Shown: positions 39,744 to 49,557 of the stretch, piece after piece
Position numbering within the stretch: the stretch's first letter is position 1
How the letters are laid out: the number at the start of each line of letters is the position of its first letter
Origin: Thinopyrum elongatum
Lineage: Eukaryota > Streptophyta > Magnoliopsida > Poales > Poaceae
Reading direction: 5' to 3'
DNA length: 64,000 bases
Assembly: GCA_011799875.1 (NCBI GenBank)
Contig: CM022303.1
Location: 727,819,483 to 727,883,482, forward strand
Notes under the pieces: generated by a model
Database searches by the model: none
The model's input: the letters and a program-made list of their open reading frames with translations, nothing else
What the model was told of the DNA's origin: nothing
Position numbers and translations under genes: made by a program

Positions 39744-40433
39744 CATGTAGATTTTACAGTTTATCATATACATGTTGATTCCATGGCGATGAAGACAGAC
39801 CAAGCAGGGAGCTCAACGTGCTAGAGATAAGCATGTTCACCTAGGGGGAAATTATACGAAATATTTCAACCTCACTGCAAATGGTAAGGAAAACAAATTT
39901 TCCAACTAGAACGATAAGAGGGGACCATTGTGGGTGAGGGCAACTTCAAAGTGTTTTTATCGACTAGTATAAGAGAATTTTTGGTGCACCAGCTAAAAAC
40001 AATTTCTCTATGATATAAGAGTCAAATGCTCACACTACGCAGTAGTCTCCAGAACAAAATACTGTTATTACTGCTGACTTCACGAAGGAGGAAGTATATG
40101 AAGCTATCTCTTAGATGGAGCATAATAAGATTCTGGTACCAAATGATTTTCTGTGGAGTTTCACCAAGAATTTTGGGAAGTCACTTAGTAATATTTGACG
40201 GGTATGTTTGATCAGATGCAAGCTGGAGAGCTGCCTCTGATTAAGCTTAATCATGGGGTCATTATTCTTTACTAAACATAATGTTTTTGTAGTGTGTTTA
40301 TTTGGTAGTGTCAATGTTGATATTTATTTCCATTAATCAGCCTTATAAACTGGGAAGGAGGAAGCTCTCAGCTAGCTTAGCTGTAACCAGTGTTAGGAGA
40401 TCCACCCATGGTTTAGCTTAGCCGGAAATACTT

Positions 40434-40688
40434 TTTTCTTGAACACAGTACAGACGCAAAGCGCTCATATATACGCGCACACCCTCACCCCTATGAACGC
40501 ACACATGCACATCCTACCCCTATGAGCACCTCCGAAGGACTGAGCTGGCATTTCCTGATATTTTACGAAGTCACCGTAGGCGTCTCGTAGTCAACGGGAA
40601 CGTCTCCTCCCACTGAAACCAGGATTTGAACCCTGATGGGCTGGGGATACCACTGTCCACCTAACCATCCAACCATAGGTTGGTTTGC
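40434..40688 (-). mobile_element. Au-like SINE, minus orientation
   Basis: Flanked by an 18-bp target duplication, gcttagccggaaatactt, at 40416-40433 and 40689-40706. The minus strand begins near caaaccaacctatggttgg and contains the tRNA-type B box ggttcaaatcc (40622-40632). It ends in an A-rich tail (the ttttttcttg run on + at 40431-40440). Length about 255 bp. The tRNA-derived head explains the B box, so this is not a tRNA gene. Confidence 0.85.
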
Positions 40689-40706
40689 GCTTAGCCGGAA
40701 ATACTT

Positions 40707-41890
40707 AATATGTTGATACATGATTAATTCCCGGTGTAGATAAGTAAGCTCAAGACAATCAGTCGTGCAACAGCTAATTAATTAATGTACCTTGAACTTG
40801 TAAAGCCAGATCTGACAGGCATTGTTTTTTCATGTTCTGACAGACATTGTGAACAGGACTAGCTGTGAGACGACTTGGGGGGTCGATCGAGGTCATGCTA
40901 AAGGTCCGAATATGGTACTACTTGCCAGACCTAGATAACTATGACAAGCTGGAGAAAAGCTCCTTAGAAAGCTCTGCCTGAGATTGCATCTGAGTAACTA
41001 ACTATCAGCAGCAGCTCAAGAGTGAAGTAATATTCCAGATGATGCTGGCGTGGTTCCAGTCAAATTCGATGTGTTTGTCATAATTGAGAAGCCTGGGCTG
41101 GGGACAAAACATATGGAGTAAATCAATCGTCAATGAATTACGTCCTCTCTATCAACTTTGGCGCTAGCTAAATTGACACCGAGCTCTCTCTTTCTGGCTG
41201 AAGATGGGATAGTGAATGGATCAATAAACTTCAGGTTCCCATCAAGAATATTTACTTTCTCTAGTGGCATATCACGATGCAAAAGTCCCCGTCAAAGAAA
41301 GGTCTGTTTGGTAGGGCAATGGTCACTCTAATTTTAGAAATAAATCATGTTTGCTCGTTTTGCAACAAAACAAAATTTCTGGAATTATTTCCACTCACAA
41401 TCTTGCATCTTCTACTCGTTGGTGTATTTTCTCTAAAATGGCTTTAGAAGACTTGGAGTGTTTAAGTTCTGGTCACACAACTTCAACTGAGTTTTTGGGC
41501 TGAACTTGTGTACTGAAAAATACTATGGGCAGTTGTTTGTGAAACCGTTGAAGCCTTTGCAAGTGCATCGGAGAATTACTAGCTTCACGCCTTCTCTGTT
41601 TTACCTGCCAGGAGTAAGCAGGAACTTGCTGGGCAGAGAAGAGCCAATCAAACAATCTAGTACAATGTACAACCACCATCTATAACCACAGTACTTTTCA
41701 TCTTTTTTTGGGGTACCTTCAATCAACCAGTATGTCTCCCCTTTTTTCTTGCGAGTCAGTATGTCTCCGCTTTACTGACAAATTAAACTACACATAAGGA
41801 GAAAGAAACTAAAACAAAGAAACAAAAAAATGAAAAACGAAAGAAACAACAAGAGATATCAACTCACATTAGGTGTGATCGTGAGATCAA
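40707..41890. other. Unassigned single-copy-like DNA within copy A
   Basis: No ORF above 70 codons, no repeats and no recognised domain. It recurs at 61295-62478. Confidence 0.5.
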
Positions 41891-41904
41891 CCCTAAAAAT
41901 TCAT

Positions 41905-42215
41905 ATATAGACATTTTTAAAAAAATCTGAAATTATTTGACAACATCAATGTGGGGTATGTCTACAATTCCGAAAAACACAGCTCAAAACTCGATGTACA
42001 TTTAGAGATTCAAAAAAGTCAAATTCGAATGTGAATAGTGGCAGCTTTGGGTGAATAGTACTTCGACACTATTCACATTCGATTTTGTTTTTTAAATTTC
42101 TACTAATTTAAGTCGAATTAGGAGATGAAACTTTTTGAGGTCGTATAGGAAACATTGATGTGTGTCTACAAAACAGTTGGTAATAAACATGTGTTTTCTT
42201 TTAAAAAATAATCGA
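41905..42215. mobile_element. Foldback MITE-like element
   Basis: Core inverted repeat caaattcgaatgtgaatagtg (42020-42040) against cactattcacattcgatttt (42067-42086). Further out are acatcaatgt and acattgatgt with tgtctacaa on both sides, a style common in Triticeae. Outer borders and target duplication are not resolved. It recurs around 62493-62803. Confidence 0.5.
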
Positions 42216-42348
42216 TCTCACTAAAAAATGCTATACGCAACTCCCCTCAAAAAAGAAAGAAAGAAAGAAAGAAGTAAGTTATTCGTAACGCCAGAGAAAT
42301 TAATCAACCGTTTGTTGAGTCTTAATAAGAAAGTCATTTGTACGAGCC

Positions 42349-43390
42349 TTTTTTAGGGAACGAGAGAGTTTTATTACTCACAAAATGTTTTTAGGGATAC
42401 AAGTGGAGTCCGGAGGCTCCATCAACCAACCATGTCTACCCACAACAAGTGAGGATGAAAATTTCACTAAAGCATGTGCGTCCCTATTATACTCTCGTCG
42501 TTCGTGGTCGAATATGACCTTCTGAAAACTTCTCTTCCGGACATCAATCTCCTTCAGAACTGTACCATAGTTTGTAAGCTGTTTCCAGTGTCCAAGTTCT
42601 TTATTATTGCCAAACAATCTGAAACAATCAATACCCTTCTAGCATTGATATCAGCTGCTAAAGACAGCGCTTCACAAACTGTTGTAGCTTCAAGAATCTC
42701 AGGGTTAACCATTCCTTCAAAAACTGTAGCTGATGCCCCCATATAATGGCCTTGCTGATCCCGGCATACTGCTGAGGAAGCCCCCCTTTGCTTGTTTTGG
42801 GAGAGCCCTCCATCAACCTGAATCTTGAGGAAGTTTTGTTCTGGGGGGTTCCACTTCATCGTCTATACATTTGCTTCAGAGTGACCATTCGATCTTGCAC
42901 TACCCGGCCTGTCAGCTTTTGCCCTCTCTTCAGACTCGCGAACTTCATCGAGAAAACGATCAATGAAAGCATGCGTCGACAACGGAGATTGGAATTCTTT
43001 TTCATGTATAGCTCGCCTCCTTGCCCACCATAGAGCCCATAAGATAACAAGTGCTCTTGCAAACTGTTCCCTAGCTAACTTCTTGCATCAATTGTGACTT
43101 CAGCATACAACTCCTGATCTAAGATTGCCCAAACACTTCGCGCCATGTTGCACTCCATTAATGTGTCTCTCCAATTATCATTCAAAGCACCAGAGAAAGT
43201 ACATGCCGCCGAATCAGCCATATGCCTATGCTCTCGAATTTCTCCCGTAGCTAATGATGCTCTTGCAAGCCTCCATGCAAAGTTTCTGGTTTTTGGTGGA
43301 TGCCGAACACCCCATAGCCTTTTCCAACCCGAGTGCTCTTCATTCCTGTTGGAGTTTTGTGGTGTCTTTTCTACCCATTCTTCCCGCTTC
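42349..43390 (-). pseudogene. 5'-truncated LINE: zf-RVT and RNase H-like end of ORF2
   Basis: Minus strand. From the right: a zinc-binding reverse-transcriptase-associated segment (WGVRHPPKTRNFAWRLAR near 43300), a linker, then an RNase H-like domain starting KWNPPEQNFLKIQVDGG near 42855. Its acidic residues are in VDGG, CEALSLAAD and VSDC, and a final region HERREYNRDAHALVKF lies near 42480. The 3' end reads aataaaactctctcgttccc plus an A-run at 42349-42354, normal for grass LINEs. Reverse transcriptase and endonuclease are missing. Frames are broken, including by the 38-base deletion at about 43085. Confidence 0.8.
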
Positions 43391-43750
43391 CTTTTTAGAG
43401 AAAAGGCGTACACCCTACTTTATAAATAAAGCCACACGGCAGAGTAGCGAAACACAACAGTCACGGGTGACCCCTACAGGACATAAAAGAGTACCAGGCG
43501 AACAACCAGCGGTACATAGGCCAATAAATCATAAGGCACACATGCCCACATCAAAAGTTCAAGATAGGTGCGCACGCCAACAGCCTACTCTTAAAAGACT
43601 CGCAGGGCGCCGAGATTAAGCATGAACATCATCAGTTGGAGACGACAGAAGATAGACAAGCGCCCGAACTTTAGAAATCATCATCTCCAGGGCGTCTCGA
43701 TCGGCCAGGTTAGTCAATAATTTCCGCTGCTGCAAGAAGATAGACATTTT
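43391..43750 (-). mobile_element. 3' end of a second LINE
   Basis: Minus strand ends tttataaagtagggtgtacg followed by ccttttctctaaaaag, abutting the first LINE fragment at 43391. No ORF with a domain. A related end occurs near 32255. The order suggests that one LINE inserted at the broken end of the other. Confidence 0.5.
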
Positions 43751-43799
43751 AAACTAGAACTAGTAAGATTGCACGTGCAACGCACGTTATAAGCTTAGC

Positions 43800-45440
43800 A
43801 AGAAATTTTTTCAGGCCCCTCTTAAATATTTTCGAGCAAAATCAGCTACTAATCCCTCTTAAATCATACCAATGCTCCCTTGATCAACTGAACTTTTCTG
43901 CAAATCTGTTACAATGAGTAACTACTGAGGGTACATTGGACTTATTACATATCTTCTCTGAATATAAAATGTATTTCTTTGTCAAAGTCTTGTAAGCTGT
44001 AAATCAGCTTCAGGTGCACCTATTTCCTAATGTTAGAAGAAATCGGACCATTACTGCACAACAACCTTGACGACAATATTCATTCTATTTATCGATTGCT
44101 CACCGTCTGTGTCGCCACCATTGACGGCACCTTCGCCACACTGCACTAACTCTGGCAGCCATGTAGGCGATGGTAGAGTGAGCAAAATCTTGCAATATGT
44201 AGAAAAGGAGAAAAATACGATGGATCAAAAAAGTAATGGGAAGCTCTATGACATTTTGAGTCGCCTACTATGAGTCAAGGAAATGGAAAAGGTATGAAAG
44301 GAAAAATTATCCCAACTTGCACGATCACACACAATGACACAACACACACATCGAAAGGCAACCGTTAACTCGAATCAGTTTAGTGTTACATAACATGGCA
44401 ACAAAAAAGGAAGCATACTATATGTGCAGATTTCTCATAATAATAGTAAAAATGAAGTGCATAACTAAAGTTAGAGAGCTAGCCTCGAGAGGATGTTTCC
44501 TCAATACATGTTTTCCAGAGAGAACACACATAGTAAATGGACACGTGTATGTCACTCTCAACAAAGCAAAAATTGTAGGAATCTGAACACTTGCCTATTA
44601 AGTATTAACCAATCACTTTTGCAAAAGCATGACAAGCCAACATGACCTTTACTTGCAAGTACACCAACAACCACAAAAATATATGGCATGATTTCTAGGT
44701 CTTTGTTCCTGTATTCTGAACGATATGTGCATAAGAGGCCAAGGAACACCAAAAGATGGACAGATTACACATCTGAAAAGGAAAAGGAGAGTATCTTGAA
44801 GATTACCTAGGTAGTCCTTCAGAAAAATAAGAAGCACATGAACTAACACAGCAGAAATGTGTCCTGAAATAGAATCCCAGATATAAGTCATTAGCATAAA
44901 TTCCATCAAGTATGTGGAGCACATAATATTTTACATCTTGATATTAAATCCATCACCTCAATAAGTATGAAACTGACGTTAGATGCATCTAGTGAAGCTG
45001 CCTAGTAGGATTTGAAGATTAATACATGCTATTCTTATTTTAACAAACATGGCCTGCAATTTTGAGAGTTGGAGACATCAATGTAGATACCACATGTCTA
45101 GTAATAAAGATTGCACAAAATATTAGAGGACGGTGAATGGAGATTCATAGAGGGAAAACCAAAGACCTATTAATTAGCATGAAAATTGACAAAAAAGGGG
45201 GCTGGTCAATAAAAACAGAGCTCCTTATGCATCCTTCTTCTACCCTTCGTGTGCCAAAACTGCAGTTTTCATGAACATCAGTAGGCCGCACCCTAGCTCG
45301 TCAGGCAGGTGACAAAAAACATCAACACGTCAGTTCACCTCCAAATTTGACTAATTCTGGTAGTTGTGATACAATTTTCAGCTCTCATAATTCATCAACC
45401 TGAAGAATGCTGTGCTTCAGAAAACATTAACATCTAGACG
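43800..45440. other. Non-coding interior of the Helitron-like element
   Basis: Only short ORFs, no domain. AT-rich. It recurs in copy B at about 54140-55770 with many one-base indels. Confidence 0.5.
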
Positions 45441-45479
45441 ATTTCGAAGCCAGGAAACACCGGTAAATTACCAGCGGTT

Positions 45480-45900
45480 GGTCGTCGTCGTCTTGCTCGA
45501 TATGGGCAACGGCCGCTTGCTCGAGGTTTGGCGATGTGGGCAGTGTCGAAATCTCAACTCTGTCGAAGGGTGAGTGCGGGACAGGCAGTGAGGGTGGAGA
45601 GGAGGGGACGGCAAGTGACGGGAGCGCTGGGGGCGGCACGGGAGCGGCGGCGCGGCGGATAGTGCTCCCTCATCTGCGCAGCGCGCGGCATGCTGCGGGC
45701 GGCACGGCGGCTCCTGCTCCCTCGGCTGCGCGGCGCGCGGCATGCTGCGGGCGACACGTCGGCTCCTGGTCCCTGTGCGGCGTGGCCGGGGCGCGGCGCG
45801 CGGCATGCTGCAGGCGGCACGAGGCCGGGGGCGCGGCGGCTCCTGCTCCCTGGGCGGCATGGCGGCGGCGGAGAGGGAGCGTGGGGATCGTGCGTTATGT
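45480..45900. other. GC-rich segment, overlapping ORFs without support
   Basis: Repeats of gcgcgcggcatgctgc-ggcggcacg make several long ORFs on both strands (for example + 45536-46015). The translations are Ala/Arg/Gly-rich with no domain. In copy B the same region has broken frames, which argues against coding. Confidence 0.6.
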
Positions 45901-46659
45901 CAAGCTAGTGCGTGATTACAGGGATACGTTGCATGATTATCTGAGGATGAGCAATTTCCATCCGGTTCATTTTTCTGCCTTGCGTGATTACCGGGGGTGC
46001 GTTTTGCGGGCGTGAAGTTTCCTCTGCGGTGGAATTTGTTCAGTCAATCTAAATTGCTAAGTACACACAAAAGAATGGATTAGATTAACACAAGCCGTTA
46101 GATTAAATTTAGTGGGCCTAATCATATGGTGATAATCGATCCGTGTACATTTTATGGCGTGTGTTTAGAGAAGTTTATGTTCGATCTTTTATTAGTGATA
46201 AGTATAAGTAAGTTAGCAAAAAGGCCCGTGCGTTGCAGCGAAAAAAAAATCCTCTCATATCTCTAACTGGGTCAGTTGGACAAACTGTGCGTCGCCGTTT
46301 CATAGGTTATGAAGATCGAACCCTCCCATCGGCAATTTTATTTTTTGCCAGCTCTCCGGATCTGGGCCTCAGTGCGCCGTCAGGTGGGCTTTCTCCGTTG
46401 GGCCAAAACAGTTGGCAAGTAACGAAACCAAATAACGTACGTGAAATTAATTGAAGCGGGACCAAACCAAGAATATCACGGGAGGTCCTATTGGACGCAT
46501 TCTGCGTCAACTAGCGACCCCGACGCACAAGCGCGCGCCCCTACTGGGCCGGCCCATTGTAGCCAGCAGCGCACGCAGTGAACCGCGCACTGTAGCGACT
46601 ATGCAATGTAGCGATCCAGTTTCCTGTAGCGAATCGGTTTTTTGGCCCGCGTTTTTATT

Positions 46660-47180
46660 TCGAACATTTTTCCAAAAAGTAAATACTTTTACAAAACACG
46701 AACATTTTTTGAAAACGCAAACAAATTTGAAAAAAGGGACATTTTCTGAAATTCCAAACAATTTTTGAAACATGAATATTTTTTGAATTTGTGAATTTTT
46801 TGAAAAAGGGAACATTTTTGAAATTCCAAACAAATTTTTAAAACCATGAATTTTTTTTGAATTTGTGAACAAAATTTGGAAAACAGGAACATTTTTTTAA
46901 AATTTAGAACAAAATTTTTGAAACTGGGAACATTTTTTGAATTTGTGGACAAATTTTGAAAAAGGGAACATTTTTTGAATTTGAGAACAAAATTTGAAAA
47001 ACAGGAACATCTTTTTAAATTCGGAAACAAAAATTGAAAATAAACTTGAAAGGAAAAAAAGGAAAACAAAAAAAAGGAAGAGGAAAAAAGAAAGAACAAA
47101 AAAAAGAAAGAAACAGAAAAAATGAAAAAACGAAAAAGAAGAGAAATAGTAAAAAGGAAAACGAAAAAGAAACTGAAAAA
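46660..47180. repeat. Degenerate gaacatttttt-gaaa repeats and (gaaaa)n tract
   Basis: Imperfect units of about 20-40 bases built on gaacattttttgaaattcc at 46660-47040, then an A/G-rich tract with gaaaa/aaaga units. Phe/Lys-rich ORFs there are composition artefacts. Confidence 0.8.
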
Positions 47181-47410
47181 GAAAAAGCCGGTTCAGGAAC
47201 CTTCTAGAAGGTTCCCAAAACCGGTAAAAAAAACCGGCTGGAAACATCATAGAAGGTTCCCAAAAACCGGTGTCTGCTGAAACGCTAAAACGGGCCGGCC
47301 CACTCGGTCGCTCGCTCGCACCTCCTCCTGTGCGAAGCGTCGACAGCTTACCGCAACGAGCGACGAGTAGGATTTTCCGAATATCACCTCCCTTTAATAG
47401 TAGGTATAGA

Positions 47411-49557
47411 TCTCTACTCCTAATGGAGCAGTTGGTAGTCTTCGCCAGTCAATTTTCGTCCCACCAATGACGGTTTTTTTTCGTCCTCGATCCCACCTCC
47501 CGCTTCCCCTCGATTCCCCCCTCCGCCCTCGAACCAGGAAAAAAAAACGAAATGCTCCCACCATGTCCAGTGCTAAACCCTCCGGTTGGTCGAAAAAAAA
47601 TCACTCTGAAAAAAATCTACGAGAATAAACCTACGAAAATTAGCCAGGCGCTCGCACCCTCGTGCCCTCGATGCACTTGCACGCACGAGTCGCCGCCGTC
47701 ATTCGTCCCTACATCCACGCATCTAACGTCACCGCCGCTCAATCCCTTCGCCGCCGCTCAGCCCCTTCGCCGCCGCCATCCAAGTGCAAAGCCTTGACCC
47801 ATCTGCAGCTGAACCCGTAGGATCCGCCGCGGATCATCGGAGCTGCGGCCGATCCCGTTGAGGGCCCCTGATCCGGCGCTGTTGTCGTTGAGGATTCAGG
47901 ATTGGCTTGCCCCTCCCAGGTTGGTCGTGTTCGTTGCTTGCAGGGGTTGCCGCCGACCGCTTCCACCGCGCCGTAGATCGGTTCCAGTTCCCATCGCCGA
48001 TGTTCCAGGCCCCGCCGACGAGGGTGGAGAGGATCCGCCACCGATAGCGATCAAGGTTTTCATACATCCAACGCATGCTCATACAGGCAATAAAAAATTT
48101 ATACACACATTGTGGGACATCACTTTTGATTCTTAACCCTTTCAGATCTAGCAGCACCTAACTGACACCAGTTTTGGAGTTTGCAAGTGGTGAGACCGCT
48201 CAGTCCCATAGTCATCAGAAGCAGCAAGTGACACCAGTTTCCGAGTTTGCAGCTCACAACAACATCAGAAGCAGCAAGTGACACAAATCAGAGGTAGGAA
48301 TAATAACTGTTTTATGGAAAAGAAACATCCAGAAATGTTCATGTCTAGATGTTAATTCACTACTTGATTTTATTCTCATCCCATTACATTCGAGCAAAAC
48401 GTTCTTCATTCATTAATAAAATGATAACTGTATAGAGGTAGGAAGGGCGCTTATAGAGTAGGATGGGCGCTTATTTGATCCAATTAATAAGATGTAGTTC
48501 CAATAGTTTCCCTGCATATATGTAGGCCAAAATAAGTAATAAGAAAGTGAGTGCATGCATTGAAGATGGATACGGCAGGATCATATGATAGAAGCAACCT
48601 TAATGATACAAAGAATCTAGAGGACATGTCTACAAGCAACAATAAAGTACAATTGTGCCATTTTGAAAAATTAATACGATAGAGCACATAGTAGTGGTGA
48701 CCTTACACAACTCAAAAATACCTGTCGAATCAACATGGGAAAACAGGTGACTAAAAATAGTATCTACAATGATGAAATTAAGTTAACAGACAAAGCTCAC
48801 AAGTCATAAGGATTTTTCTTTCTTTCTGATTTGGCAATGAAACACTACATCTGAATTAAGTTAACAGACATGACAAACTATCAAGAATGCGGGGAAGAAA
48901 ATATGAAACACTACTAACCAAGGTTTCTACTCCTTAAAACAGTTCTCAATTGATACCAAATAAAAGGTATGAAGGGCACTTTGTATGAATGACCATCCTT
49001 TGGAAAAATTGAATAAACAACACTTTGTATGACAAAATAAGTAATAAGCAGAGTGAGTGCATGCATTGAATATGGAGACAGGATGACTACATATAGACAC
49101 ATACAAAACATCTAGAGGACATCAGGCAAAGTATAGTGGGCTTGCTACCCCCACCCCCGCTATTTCAAATATTCTTGCCATCAGGCAATGGTCATTTAAT
49201 GTCAGGGAACTGCCATTCCATAGGTGCGTATGGGGAATTCAAAAAGCAAGTCAGGTGAACATCAACCAGAAGAGGACGTTACTACGGGTATGATGCACTC
49301 TATCATATATTCCTACACATGCGTTCAGTGCATTTCTGACAGTGACAATGTTTATGCATAATGTATTGCAGTCCTTACGAGCGGGAGAAATGTTGAAGAA
49401 TACAATGCAAGCATCATACCCGTAGCTGAAAATGTTGACGATACTTACACGACGGTTCCAGGTATAAGACTGTGTGAAGATTGGTGAGAATGTTGCCTGC
49501 ATAGTTTGTCGCCTATGTATCATTGGTCTTATATTCATCCTGGTTACAACTCTACAG
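47411..49557 (+). other. 5' region of a plus-strand Helitron-like element / modular gene
   Basis: A Helitron-type 5' end, TCTCTACTCCTAATGGAGCA preceded by A, starts at 47411. At 47690-48050 a GC-rich, Pro/Arg-rich leader ends before a possible donor (gatcaag|gttttcat, 48053). A possible exon at about 48146-48294 (tttcag|atctag to cagag|gtagg) contains a ~70-bp internal duplication with cagaagcagcaagtgacac. The rest, to 49557, is AT-rich intron-like DNA with a 15-bp inverted repeat ctacgggtatgatgc at 49282-49296 and 49411-49425. Confidence 0.4.

Larger units (their letters stand above)
43760..47410 (-). mobile_element. Helitron-like element, minus orientation (candidate)
   Basis: The 3' end on the minus strand is acgtgc-gtt-gcacgt (perfect 6-bp hairpin, 43773-43787), then gcaatctta, then CTAG (43760-43763), with host T next; this fits the Helitron 3' rule. 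The candidate 5' end is at 47410, TCTATACCTACTATTAAAGG preceded by A. The interior contains no Rep/helicase; it includes a GC-rich stretch at 45480-45900 and degenerate gaacattttt repeats at 46660-47040. A second end-like motif, gcaacgcacgggc, near 46215 suggests nesting. Confidence 0.45.

Noticed and set aside
40622..40632. tRNA gene (B box ggttcaaatcc on the minus strand)
   Set aside because: No cloverleaf; the box belongs to a SINE with an 18-bp target duplication.
45536..46015. 159-codon Ala/Arg/Gly-rich ORF and overlapping minus-strand ORFs
   Set aside because: Repetitive GC-rich DNA, no domain, and frames not kept in copy B.
46507..47250. Phe/Lys-rich minus-strand ORFs that look like membrane proteins
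   Set aside because: They are translations of degenerate gaacattttt and gaaaa repeats; the hydrophobicity comes from TTT codons.
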